Positions 13,343-26,159 of a stretch of DNA of 64,000 nt are shown here, one piece after another (the stretch's first letter is position 1; the number at the start of each line of letters is the position of its first letter). The position numbers were made by a program, and so were the translations under genes. The stretch covers positions 109,916,615 to 109,980,614 of the forward strand of contig NW_023603184.1 in NCBI RefSeq assembly GCF_014898055.3. Direction: 5' to 3'. Below the pieces are notes generated by a model that saw only the letters and a list, made by a program, of their open reading frames with translations, searched no databases and was not told where the DNA came from. This DNA is from Talpa occidentalis (lineage: Eukaryota > Chordata > Mammalia > Eulipotyphla > Talpidae).

Positions 13343-13823
13343 TGTTACGGAGCAGCTCCGATATAAAACGGGTTGCCTGGCTGTGGGTCCTCACCCGCGT
13401 GCTTAAAAGGGACTTATGAATACTCCACTACAGGCACACACAAAAGGTTAATAAAAGGTTTATTTACAAGGGAAAGGGAATTGAGGAAATGTACAACTCA
13501 GGGAGAAAATAGGGAAATAAAGTCTTTAATGCATCCTACCGGATCCTCCAGCCTGGAAATCCAAAGGCACTCTGAGAGCTGGCCAAGTGCTGCGAGATGG
13601 CGGAGAGCCAAAAAGGGAACCCCCCACCCCCACCCCAAAGCCCACGTGTCTGGTTTTATACCAAACCTGGCTGCTTAACTCCACCCTCAGGTTCCAGCAA
13701 TCTTCCCTTTGGTGCTGATGGGATTTGTCTTTCCCAATGTCCTGATGGCTTTGGTCTGGAGTGGGGGTGGAGTCCACAAAGCCTGTATGGAATTAGCTTT
13801 AGGACATCCTTTTCCCCCTAACA
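13343..13823 (-). mobile_element. Solo LTR of an endogenous retrovirus, antisense, 4-bp TSD
   Basis: Starts TGTTACGG and ends CCCTAACA, so it has TG...CA termini with a 5-bp inverted repeat. It is flanked by ACAT at 13339-13342 and 13824-13827. Read on the minus strand it has a TATA-like GGTATAAAACC (13653-13663) and, about 190 bp further on, the poly(A) signal AATAAA (13459-13464), the U3-R order expected of a retroviral LTR. No internal retroviral genes adjoin it. A 4-bp duplication fits gammaretrovirus-like (ERV1) elements. Confidence 0.85.
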
Positions 13824-14011
13824 ACATCACACTTTTAAGTAGTCCCTTGATTAATTCCTTTCATTTATTTGAGTGTGCCATCCCTCTCCCAATACATGAG
13901 GCCATTCTTTGCATAGAAAATGTCTGTTTGCCAAATTACTCCTAATTACTCCTTGGGCAGGTCATTCGTGCTTCTTTTTCTTTTTCTTTATTATTATTAT
14001 TATAAGGGTAA

Positions 14012-14835
14012 TGTTGTCATTTTTTGGAGTATGGGTTTGGAATGGAGAGTCCTTTCACCCTGGGAAAGGTTTCACCAGAGCACCTGTTTCAGCAACATGC
14101 AGCAAGTTTCTCCATGAGACAGAGACTGTAGTTATATTTAAAAAACAGGTTTATTAGGGAAGGGGACAGAAGAATAAAGGATACTTGTAGACACAAGCAG
14201 GCAGGAAGAGCTGCCCCAGAAGGGACAGGTTTGCTGAGAGAGGCCTGCATGGTTGTAGGTAGGCAGCCTGGGCAGGTCTCAGGCAGGCAGAAAGCTGCTG
14301 CCCTGCAGAGAGAGAGTTGGTGAAAAGAGGCACATGCATAGTCACAGGTGGGTGGTGGGAGTGCTGCCCCAGCCTGTGCAGAGACCAGAATGATATATTC
14401 TTCTGTTTGGGAGGGGCTCACTCCCTGTGAGTCCTTAGTTGGTTGCTACTTTTGGATTAACTATGCAGAATCTGAAAGGGACCAGAGATTCCACAATGGG
14501 CTCAATCTCCATATCTTTACCTTTGGGGTCTGTTGGGCTCAATTTCCGTATCTTTACCCTTGGGCCTGTGCTCTAGACAGCAGTCTGAGTCCTGCTTGGA
14601 TGTTATGCTTTGTAATCTAGGCTTCCAAGCCTAAAGATACTAGTTTCTGCAACTGTGTAGTCTGCGCCTAAGGATGTTAGTTTCCATAACTGCGAGGATC
14701 TTGGTTTCCATAGCTGTGTCAATGGCTCTGTTAATCTCTTCTACACCCCCCCACCCTTATGTGAGCCAGTTTCTGGTCTTTCCACGCACCTCCTTTTCAG
14801 TTTTTTTTTTTTTTTTCTATTCTTGTCCTCAAGAA
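14012..14835 (-). mobile_element. LTR-like element, copy A (antisense)
   Basis: Aligns along its length with 17208-17951: shared GGAAAGGTTTCACCAGAGC, GACACAAGCAGGCAGGAAGA, GAGGCCTGCATGGTTG and TATGCTTTGTAATCTAGG. On the minus strand AATAAA at 14150-14155 could be the LTR poly(A) signal. Left end TGTTG as in copy B; the right end is decayed and no target-site duplication is visible. It carries a private 37-bp tandem duplication at 14498-14571. Confidence 0.75.
14498..14571 (+). repeat. 37-bp tandem duplication inside LTR copy A
   Basis: GGGCTCAATCTCCATATC... (14498-14534) is repeated with a few changes at 14535-14571. Copy B has one unit only. Confidence 0.8.
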
Positions 14836-17207
14836 TTGGTTTCAAACACTGAATCATTAAATATGCTCTATAAAATTTCTAGAAATTTCTATTCAAAATT
14901 TTTACATATAAATTATATCTACAAAATTCTTACATACAACTAAGATGGATGATTTACATCTGTGTACCCACTTATCTATCAATAACACCCACCTTGCCAG
15001 GTTGGGAACCCACGCTCTAAACCTCCTTGGTGCATTGCAAGGAAGGCACAAAGTGAAGCAGTAAGAACCTCCAGTAATTCAAATTTATTGGGAGGAAAAT
15101 CTGAAAAGAGTAAGTACATGTATTCTATAAACCAGCAGGCCTTGAGGGTTGCTATCTACAGGTCCTGCTTAAACTAAGAGAAGAAAGAATTTGGATTTTC
15201 CAGATCAAAGGTCAAGTTGAGCAGAGCCAGTGTCCTCTGTGGCAATTGCATTGTTTGCTGATTTCTCAAGTAATTTAAAGCAGGCCTCTTCCAGGGTTAG
15301 GCTGGGCACTATTCATTTGCTAATCTACTCTTCTCCCTTCCTTTCTCTCTCCTCAAAAGACAGCATGAAGAGATAAACTGTACCCTAGACTAAATTTGTA
15401 TAATCACAAATTTTGTATTAAAGAAGTCTGAGAAATAGATTCTTTTCTTTTTATTTTTTGCATATTTTTAAATATTTCTCTGCTCACCAAAATTCACTGC
15501 CCCAGCCAAAAAAAAAAATGACTTTTTTTAATGTGTAAAACATATAGATTATTTGAATACTTTTTAAAAATAATATTATATAGGAAAGAGGAAAGTTTCA
15601 TAAAATTTTCAAATATGCAATAATGAGCACCCAATTGAAATAAGCATGAGCTTAGAATAATTACAATTATAACTGATTCTTAAGACATGGGCTTTGAATT
15701 TTTATTTTTCATTTTTAAATGTTGATACTTTTAAGTAAATTAATGACTTTACAGATTATTCTCAGAAGACTAACTTCTGAAAAGCAGTTAAAGCTAACCA
15801 TTTTTCAATACAATATAAATATTCTCATCTGCTCCTTCTGTTTGTGCTTAAGTTTTCTCTGCATTGTAAAATAGACAGTGGTATAAATTATTAGTTAAGC
15901 TACTGGATATGATCATTCTTAAGATAAACTAGTGTGTCAGTATTTTTAACTAAGGCAATCTGTCAGGAATTCCTCCTTTTCTTTGATTTATGTCTATGTG
16001 TGTATTGGCAAATGTTTTATACATGCTAATATGTATAATAATTAAACAAATGAATCTAACTCTAAGTAATTTCATTTAGAATTTAAAACATGCTATGCCT
16101 AATAGTTTGAAATCTCTAAGTGCAGTGTGCAATCCACCAAGTAATATGTATTATTATGTAGATACAAATAATAACCAAAGAAATATTTTGTATTTAGAAT
16201 AGAAATGCTACCCTAATGTCCCCCCCAAGATAATTTATAACAGAATCTGTATATGGATTTCAGCATAAAGTTGATCAAATTTCTTTTATTGCTATAAATA
16301 ATCCATCACCTAGGTATTCAATTGTACATTGATGCTTTCTTAGAAAAGAATTGCATGGCATTTTGAGAAAGCACAGAGATTGTCCATGATTAAGAAAAGT
16401 TAAAATTAAATGCCATAAGTTTATATGTCTAATTCAGCTTGTGACCATAGACAAATTTATTTTGTGAGAGACATTATTCTTATTAAGCTAAAATACTGTT
16501 GGGATTTGGGGGTTGATTTTTACTGAATCAGAAAGGTTGAAATAATTTTACAAAAGATGGCTTTTTAAAAAATAGTATTTTTCAATTATGGTAACATTAG
16601 AATTCTCTCCACCAAGTATCATCACCATAGGGCACCCACCACCAAATCACCCATAGTCACCAGCATAGTCCACTGTGTTTCCTTCCCTCTTTGTTCTTAC
16701 CTCTCCACCAAAGATGACCCTCAAGCTAACTCTCTGGCACATAAATATGTAGTTTACAGTTCCATGGTACTGACGCACTTTCAAGATCAAGAAAGTGAAT
16801 GGTGCTCAGGCAAGAGGAAAGCCCCATGAAAAGAAGCATCCCTATTTCCAAAATGAGCTGATGGGTTGAAATAATGGTATGCAAAGCTTTATTTTTAATA
16901 GTAGAAATATGTTTTTGCATTACAGCATGCAGCTAGCATACATACACATGCATCTCTCACATGTATCCAACTGAAACTAAATTTCATAAATTTATAAATT
17001 TTCATAAATTACTAGAATCATAGCCAGAGCACTATTTTACTATTCCATTTTCTTTTAAAATATTTGAACTATGATCCAGGAAGTTATTCATTTTCACTAA
17101 AGAGTAGTACCCAGCATTTTGAAATATACTGTACAGGACACTTTTCACATTTACCATGAGTACCTGCTATTCTCTGATGTCCAAGTAGAAGTATCCTATG
17201 TGATCAG
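14836..17207. other. AT-rich DNA between the two LTR-like copies
   Basis: No retroviral gag/pol/env frame, primer-binding site or polypurine tract next to the copies, so this does not look like the inside of one provirus. A short antisense L1 3'-end piece lies at about 16570-16735. Confidence 0.5.
16570..16735 (-). mobile_element. Antisense L1 3'-end fragment
   Basis: The CACCCACCACCAAATCACCC and CATAGTCCACTGTG wording matches the reversed L1 3' UTR seen at 3735 and 44965. Short and diverged. Confidence 0.5.
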
Positions 17208-17951
17208 TGTTGTTGTTTTTGGAGTCTGTGGGTTTGGAGTGCAGGGTCCTTGGGTTCTCTCTGGGAAAGGTTTCACCAGAGCTCCCATCTCAGCGGCACG
17301 TGGCAAGTTTCTTCATGAGACAGAGACATTAGTTATATTAAAAGGACAGGTTTGTTAGGGTAAGGGATAAAACTGTGAAAGACACTTGCCTAGACACAAG
17401 CAGGCAGGAAGAGCTGCCCCAGAACGGACAGGTTTGCTGAGAAAGGCCTGCATGGTTGCAGGCAGGCAGCCTCGACAGGTCACAGGCAGGCAGAAGGCTG
17501 CTGCCCTGCAGAGAGAGAGAGTTGGTGAAGAGAGGCACCTGCATAGTCACAGGTGGGCAGTGGGATTGCTCCCCAGAGCCAGTGCAGACACTGCACTGAT
17601 GTAGCCTTCCTCTGGGAGGGGCTCACTCCTTGTGGCTGTCAGTTGGTTACTAATTTTGGCTAACTATGTAAAATTTGAAAGGGACTGGAGATTCTACAGT
17701 GGGCTCAATCTCCATATCTTTACCTTTGGATGTGCTCTCAGATACCTGCTTGGATGTTATGCTTTGTAATCTAGGGATATTATTTTCAGCAACTGTGTTG
17801 TCTGCATCTAAGGATCTTGGTCTCCATAACTGTGTCAATGGCTATGCTAATCTCTTCTACCCCCACCTCCTGTGTGAACCAGGTTTCAGGTCTGGTAGCC
17901 ACCTCCTTTTCAGTTTGTTTGTTTTTTTTTCCCTATTATTGTCCTCCATCA
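17208..17951 (-). mobile_element. LTR-like element, copy B (antisense), 5-bp TSD
   Basis: Starts TGTTGTTG and ends TCCTCCATCA, i.e. TG...CA termini on the minus strand, flanked by ATCAG at 17203-17207 and 17952-17956. 744 bp. Same family and orientation as copy A. The poly(A)-signal position is mutated (TTTGTT instead of TTTATT). A solo LTR is the simplest reading; the family is not named. Confidence 0.8.
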
Positions 17952-17956
17952 ATCAG

Positions 17957-20655
17957 GGCCTTCTACAAATTCTTTTTCTTTTAGCTTCTCAAAGACTGAT
18001 TAATTTGGAAAATCTAAGGCAATACTAGAATCTTTAAACCTCTAATATATTGTAAGAAGTGAAAAGCTCTGAAGCCTATGTCAAGTCACACAAACAATAG
18101 TTAAATTTACTTACAAATGTACAGATGATAGGTAGTAATTGGTATTTATTTTGTTCATGACTGTTTGAAATTATAAATTAAACCTATGTTTCTTAGATTA
18201 AAAACTGGAATTTTTTTTCTTCCTAGTCACCAAGAGTAATAGTAGCAAAGAGAGGAGATGAAGACCCTCATCTCCCACTTTGTTCTTTCTGTCTTGAAAG
18301 GAGAGACTGAACTCTGCCCTAGCCTGAGAAATTGAGAGGGAAAAGTTCATTCCTTTTCATATACAAGGGAAAATCTAGCATTATACAATACACTTGGGCA
18401 GACCCTGGGGTGTGGGCCTCTGCCTGAACATCTACCAATAAAAAATTCCATTCATTTGGATTAAATCACAACTCTCAGGAAAAAAATATGTACCTTTAGG
18501 ATAGATGGCTTGTAAGCTTCTGGAAAAATGACTGAGCTCATCAAATTCTTGTTAAACTGTCAGATAGCTAAACATTGATAAATGCAGTAGGACTCAGGCC
18601 TTAGTAATCAAACAAGACAGCATAAAGGAAGGAACCTGGGACAGAGCACTGTCTTGGGCAACTTACCAGGAGTCCTGGGAAATGAGAAGGTAGCCTGGAG
18701 ACAGAGCAGAACATGAAAGGAGTAGGAGGCACCAAAGATGCCTTAGCCCTGAATTACTTAGTGCAAAAGTTTAAGCTTCAATAATGCTTCACAATGAGTC
18801 TTAGCATGGGTGCGCATGCACAATCACACACACACGAAGACTTTTATTTCTTTATCATTATGTCAGTTCAGGGCGAGGACACAGGTTGCTAGGCTCCAGT
18901 CAGAAATCTAGGTTCATTTCATTTTCTTTCACCATTATCATGTAGGATGTTTCCCTTATCTTCATAAGGAATGTTTTCTAAGGAAGGTTCCTTCAAATAG
19001 AATTTGTTTCCTCCAGATTAAGGAGAAAGTATGTGAAGGAGTGATATGCTCAGTGCCCTAAATCCTGGGACTGGAAGTGGCACGCACAGAAATTCCATTT
19101 ATTTTCCCTGATGGAAATGAAGTCACAAAACCATGTTTAGCTGTAGAAATTGGGGGAGGTTTGGCAGTGCTAGAAAATACAGTCCCTGGGTTAGGCCAGA
19201 TCCCCAACCTAACTGTATTACTAGGGTAGAAGGGTAGTATAAACTTCGGAGACCAGTCAGCACTTCCCACCATAGCCGCTTCTTAGTCAGTCCCAGTTTA
19301 CAGAACCTTTCTCTTTCCTGTCCAAACAAGACTGCAGCATGCCCAGGATGCAGAGACTATGTATAAAGCATTCTTAATGGTGAATCTTATTTGAACTTTT
19401 ATCATTATAACATTGACAAAACTACAAAGCCTTTTTGAAAAATAACCTCATATTAATTTAAATCCAGTTTTTCTATCAGATTTGAATTCTTTACATAGTT
19501 AATATGAAACTTCTGGGACTAAAACAATTATCAAAAAAATGAATGCATTTAATCAATTTCAGATTTCCAATCTAACTTCTACTGTGACTCTTGCTCCTTA
19601 GATTTAATATATAGAATAAAATGCAATGTATAATATACTATAACATGCTAGCAATGAAGTCTAAAAATTTTGGCTTGAACATAAGTCAAATATCTATGTT
19701 CAAACTATTTTTGCATAAAAAGAAAACTAATTTAGATTCATTATATGTAAAGCAGTATGCAGCCCAGATAAATTATAAATTTACCTAGACTTGAATTTTA
19801 CTATCTTAAAATATTTTTACTATTATCTGGGTCACAGAATTAGTGTTCTTCAGAACACCATTATGATGATATTGGACAAAGAAGTGAATTTTATACAAAA
19901 TTTTCTTCAATATTGTAGTGTATCAGTCACATGTTCAGAGAGCTGACAGCAGACAGAACTTCTAAAGATTTAAGTATTAAAGTCTCCTGAGTAAAATTAG
20001 TTCAACTACTTGGGATAATCTGCCAAAATAGATGTTTGATATTTAGATTCATATTTCCAGAAATTTTACTCATTCTTAAGAGTTAGAATACTCATTCAAA
20101 TCAAAGTTTCAGAAAAGATACCAATAGAAAAATGCCTCCTGGAATTTTTCATCTTATTAATTTGATTAATTATGATCTTGAATTATTATGGAAACTGCTA
20201 CCCTACTCCCAAAAAAGGAAGGGAGGAATGAAGTGAGGGAGTGATGGAGGAAATAGCTAAGAGTTTTCTTTACCAATAGTTTGTTCTGTTAGTGTTTGAA
20301 ATCATTTAATTTAAATAAAGAATTTAAATTACACCAGATATTTAATCATGACAATTTACAGTTATAAGTATAGAGAAGATTTCTGACTATAATTTATTGA
20401 ATCTGGTAGTAAAAGATAGTGTGCTATGCAGTTTTATCTCATCATAAAAAAGGATTAGTATGGCTTATAACAAAAATGTCAAAGTAGATTTCATAACATA
20501 GTCTAATTTCTCCAACACAAAATGTTGGCAGAAAGGAATGATTTTCACTTTAGTTGCTCAGTTCAGATTTCCCTGGCTGGTATTTCTGACAGTAGATTTT
20601 ACATTTTACTGGTATAACTGTGTAATAAAACTCAACCAGGAATGTCCTCTTAAAA
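17957..20655. other. Intergenic DNA without recognised feature
   Basis: AT-rich, no coding frame of note, no clear repeat family. Confidence 0.5.
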
Positions 20656-20657
20656 CC

Positions 20658-20822
20658 TTACTACTTGAATTGAGATCCATAGCTTAGCTGCTTTGTCATC
20701 ACCTGGGAACTAGGTAGAAACATAGAATCCATAGGCCCCATTCCAGACCTACTAGATCAGAACTTGCATTTTAACAGGATTTCTAAGTGATTCTAAGCAC
20801 GTTAAAGTTTAAGAAGCACATT
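20658..20822 (-). mobile_element. MER5A-like hAT DNA-transposon relic
   Basis: Contains GTCATCACCTGGGAAC, CCCATTCCAGACCTACTAGA, AGTGATTCTAAGCACG and GTTTAAGAAGCAC, in the order of the reversed MER5A consensus as I recall it. Ends are diverged. Confidence 0.65.
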
Positions 20823-23800
20823 CTTCTTAGAAGACATTCTCCAGGTGTTTTAATATCTCATGAGGATTGCTCTATCAACACTGGGGTGGTCAGCAGGTTT
20901 TCCTAAGAAGCTGACCCTGGGATTACAGCTCAACCCCTTCATAAGTGTAGAATGCAATCTATATTCCACCCTGTGCGTATCTGATATACAAATGTTAAAT
21001 AGATAATTAATTTAATATCTTGTCTATCTAGTTTCATTTTAGTAGAACACAAGTTTACAAGGCACCAGGCTGCCTGGGTGGCATAAGCTCACTTGACATG
21101 GTAAGCATCTTTAATCTTCTGCAGCTAACCTTCTCTATGTTCCAGTCTAAAGTACAACTATACAGCTTAGATGTTGATCACTTAACCTAGCTCCATATCA
21201 TAAAGGCAGTGATACTGGGAAGATATGACCTTTGATAAGAGGATCTAGAGTCATTTTGAAGTATAACCAAATCTTTGGTTGTTCTCATTCTTTCCCTGCT
21301 GATCCCAAATTTTGGCCTTCCTGTCTAGACACTCTTGCTTCCCTCCTTTTTTAATCTCCCTGGTTACACATAAGGCTTGCAAGCCCTAAGTTTTGTGTTA
21401 CCATCACTTCCTTCAAAGAACCATAATTCCTAAATTTGACGAGCCTGAAGTAGCTGGAAATTGGGGCAGTGAAGTTGTTGGTAGGCAGCAGTCATCCTAG
21501 TTGTCATATTTAGAGGAGGAGAGAGGAAACTTAAAGTTAGGCACAAGGCTGGTAAATTAGAGATTTAAGAGAGGGCTTAGTTTCTGATAGCAAGATTGGA
21601 GAAAGAAAAGATGAGGCATATGCTGGCAGAATAGTATGGGTAGAGACGTAGGGAAACTAGTTGTATTGGAAACCCAATATTCAGATTGAGCAATCTTTCT
21701 TGTCCAGGACTGATTGTTGGTCTTAATGCTGGTGCTCTTTATAAGCATATGCCGATATCAGAGGGACTTTACTCTGATTTCCATCTTGAATAGAGCATTC
21801 AGTCCATGTATTACCCTCAAGAACCATCTGTCTCACCCAGCTTCCCCTAGATACCCTCAGAGTATGAAGAAAGTCTTATAAATCAAAGAGCCCCTAGTTA
21901 CTAAATCCCTAATACTTGACTTGTTAGTCCCCATTCACATGTAGGCCACTTTCTTCTTGATATGATACTCTTGGTCATCAGAGATGTGACTTTCTCTTGG
22001 TTCTCTCACCTCTGATGCTTCCTTTTTACAGCTAATTGTAGTTTCTTTTCCTTCTCTGACCCAAAACTTAGTATCCACCAAGATTATCTCCAAAGTTCTA
22101 TTTTATTCTTATGCTCCCCATCATCTACCTATATGTTGATGATACCAAAGTAATATCTTCCACCCAGATGTCCCTCCTGAGTTCCAAAATTGTCAATCTA
22201 ATTAACTCTGGGACACTTCCACTTGGATGTCTCTCAGAAAATTCAAAGTCAACACAACCAACCCTGCCATAATTTTCTTCCCACTCAGTCATAGAAATAT
22301 CATCCTCAGTCACTTCCCTATGACCACCCCCTTTCCTTTATCCTTAGCCCTTTAAGATTCATTTAATTTGGGATTTTGTCATCTCTCTTCTATAGTAATA
22401 CATTGCTCATTTAACTAAACTACCTCCTTCTCTTTTCTCACCACTCTGAGCTCCCAACACATGACTAATGCATTTATATTTTCCTGAATATTATTAGAAT
22501 TTCCATTTCTTATCATACATATGATGTTTGTGTGATATAAACTCTGTTTCCTTCTTCCCTCTGCATCACTTCTACCACTTCTTGACCTATGCCAAATGCC
22601 TAGTATTCTCTAAGTCTACCATGTGATTTCTCTGGATAGGTGAGTTCCTACTCATTTTATAAGATTCCCAGTCATATAAAGCTTTCCCTGACTCTCAGAA
22701 TTGGGCAGTCCTTTGTTCCCATGTGGGTATTGTCCTTTTTAAAAGTATAATACTTTGTTTAATGCTAATCTCATGTATATGTACTGTAATTCCTTGAGTA
22801 TAAGATTCTCTTATTTGCATTTGTATTTATAACACTAAACACTGGTGGGTGGGTGTCAGTAAATTTTCACTCAGAAGGAATGAATAAACAGGCATACAAT
22901 GAATCCAAAGAAAATTGGGAGATTTGTGTGTGGCACTAATGTCTAAAATTTGTTTATCATGACAAAGTGGGTTTAAAACAAAGTGCTTCTGGTGAACTGG
23001 ATAGATAATAGGTACATAGACAGGCTGAAGGAAGGCTATCAGAGACATCTTGTCTTGATGGGTGGATCTGAGAGGAAGCAGATTCTTAAGGATATGGACT
23101 GACAAGCAGTGAGGGAGGTTCCAAAGGTCTACAGGGGCAGAGTTTATCTGTTAACGAACATCTGAGCTACAAACACAGAAGGGCATTCAAAAAGAAGGCG
23201 GCTTACCCTAAGACAAATGTTTCTCTCCTCAGTTAATTCCCATACAGAAGACCTTTTGATGTTGTTTACAAGGCAGACTGTCATCTCCCTTCAAGCAACA
23301 TAGCCTGTGTACACCTCCTGTCTCTTTTTAACTGAGTTCTCTTTTGTGAAAAATAAGGGATTCCCCTAAGTTAGAGTCAAAAGCCATTGGAATGCCTGTC
23401 TGTGATAGGTTATCAAATGAGGATATGAAATATGGGAGTTTCTATTTTCTGAGACAATTCTCCTGGCTTAGAAAACAGCCTGGTACTGCAAATAGTGTGG
23501 TTTAGAATGAGTATCTATTGTGAAGTAGTGGACACGGTTTAATTCTGCCCTCATTCTGTTCTATGGTTTTTATTTTATAAACAGCCTAAAGGAATGTTTA
23601 GCAGCTCAAAGTTGCTAAAATACCCATTGGCAGTAACTAAAGTCAATAGAGACATTAATCCCAAATCAAGGATTCATTTCAGTCAACCCACTAAAATTTC
23701 CTTTGACTCAATGAAAATTTTTTCAGTGGAACAATGAAAGTGTTTTTGTCCTTTCCCCAAACTATCACTAGTTGGAAATTAAATTGGATTTCAGAAGGAT

Positions 23801-26155
23801 TTATGAACATTCTAAAATAATTTAGCTGAAAGCCATAGAATAACTTTTTCTATATCTGAATAAAACAAGAGGCGTGTAGAAGTGATAGCTGTAAAAAAAG
23901 CAGTAAGATTAGATTTGGATCATTTCTACCCACACATTGCTCTGTCTACTGCATGGCCCATGGCTCTGCTGCTAACACATGCCTGCTCCCCCTGAAGAAT
24001 TATGCAGCTCCCTAAAGCCTTAGAGTGTAGAATTTATATTATTAGCATATTAGAGTACAATTAAATGTTAAAACAACCTGCCCCTAGTTGGTAGAAGATT
24101 ATAATTATAGGTCAACTGAATAACATGAAAATTATTCTCAGTAAGGGCTGAAATAGATTTAGTTTTATGTGTATATCTAATGTAGGTAGGTCAGGTAGTC
24201 CAGGAGTCATTTTCAATAAAAGCCTCATTATTAAGATCTGATTTCCATGGATCTAGAAAGTCATTCTGCTTAACTTTATTCCATTAGTTTCATTGCCAAT
24301 ACTTAACTCTTCTTGTGCATATAAAAAAACACTAGGCTATGCTAGGCTAGGTAGAGTTTGAATTCCTAAGGCTTCCTTAATTACCAAGAAAACATGTGAA
24401 TCTGATGTCAACTAAGCTAGGATTCAGTAAGTGGATGTTGTCAATAATAAAAGCAAGACTTCTCAGAGTAATCATGACTGATTTGTCAGAACAGTCTTTT
24501 TCTGGTCTTCAGACACTGAGCCTCTCTTCTCTATACATAGATAGCATAGTGCCTGAAGTACATTGGAAAGATAGTAAATTTGAATAGCAGACCAAACTTT
24601 GATCCTATCTCAGGCACTTGTTGACACTCTAAGACATTCTCCTGAATGTTTCTGAGCAATTGGTATGAACAGAGCTAGCTGTAGCATCTATGGCTTGTCT
24701 TCAGTGGCATTAGTGTCTTAAAGATATGGAGCTATTGTCCAGAAACATTCAGACCTGTCCCTGTTTACTCAGTTTCTACCTATTTACAGAGCCCAGGCTT
24801 TCTATCATTCCTTTCTTTGGTTGAATGGATGGGTCTTGGTTTCTCTAACTCAAACTTGAGGAAGATCTTTCTATTTTAGCCCAGTTCTATTTCCAGAGAC
24901 ACATGCTCTGGTGCTCACTCTAATGACTTTCCCTCTGGATCCACCCCTATAGTCTCCCTGCAGAAGCTCCATGAGCAGTCAAGGATCTACTCATTCACCT
25001 CCAGCAAGTCACTTAATGTTTTAGAAGTTATTGACTCATCTCTAAAATGAAAGAAGTCATTCTACCTACTCAACATTTTCTTCTAAGCATCAATAAAGTT
25101 AGTATGTGAAAACCTATAACATCAAGTTCACTTAGGAGGAATAAGCCTTGGTAAAACAAAATTAACTCCCACTTAACTGTAAGTGTTCTTAGTCATGGAG
25201 CATTGATGGCAATTTTTACTGAGATGCTCTATATATAATTAAAACTGGTATCTCAGTGCTTTGTAGTAGCCATAAAAGCATTAACCAGGATTGACTAAAA
25301 TCACAGAGGAGTGTGAACTAATGTAACTTATAATAAGACTAGCTTAAATTAGCTAGGCTGCAGCTTTTTGATGTTTCTTCTTTCTAAAGAACCAGTAATA
25401 ATCTTTACTCAGCTGTGACTAAGAAAATATTGCTAGCGTGATTAATGCTGCTTCTTATCTGGTTTCTTGATCAGATTCTTATACATCCTTAAGTCCAGGC
25501 CCCATTTTGTACTTAAATCACAGTAATGGAATCTTGGGTGGCATTTTATATTATTAGGAGAGTTAATCTTAAATACAGAGGTTTCTCAATTTTTCACATA
25601 CAATTACCCAAAGCTTATTGTTCATTGATAGAAGTGTCAGTGTTCTCTGATTATATGGCAATATAATCTTTAATTGGATCTGTGTTAATCTGGGGATGTT
25701 CTGTCTTTGCAATTCTCTGTCCCTGAGACCTGTCTGTGATCTATCTAGACATCTTTTGACATTTTTGTATGAGTGTTTGTAGTAATGATCTTACATACCT
25801 TTTGATGAGAAGATATCTAGGTTACGTCTACAATGAAAACCACATCTTCACACTTCTTGCTTTTAATTTTAAAACGCAGTCTTATTTACCAGGAACAGAA
25901 GATGATATTCCTTGGTATCATTTCCCTTTTTTTTACCATGCAGGGCCCTGACATCTCAAGATGTACTGATAATTACTTCACATCTACTTTAGGCAGCTTA
26001 GAAAATGTGCTTTGTAAAGTATAAAGATCTAGATAACTACAATTTATGTTCTGGTCATTTACCAGTAGATCTCATCTACAAAGAGTATAAAGGGAATTAA
26101 GTCCCAGGCAAGGCAATTGTGAGACACTAGTAAAATAAAAATTGTTTCTTTACAA
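20823..26155. other. Intergenic DNA with old L2-type relics
   Basis: Most of it holds nothing I can name. About 21940-22885 has L2-like or other ancient-repeat wording (CACTTGGATGTCTC; CTTGAGTATAAGATTC; GGAATGAATAAA at 22876-22887). No gene. Confidence 0.4.
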
Positions 26156-26159
26156 TACT

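Noticed and set aside
12970..13419. 149-codon frame
   Set aside because: Spans an old repeat and the end of an LTR; no recognisable domain.
13343..17951. One provirus bounded by LTRs
   Set aside because: The 13343 LTR belongs to a different family, and the two related copies have no retroviral interior, and copy B has its own target duplication.
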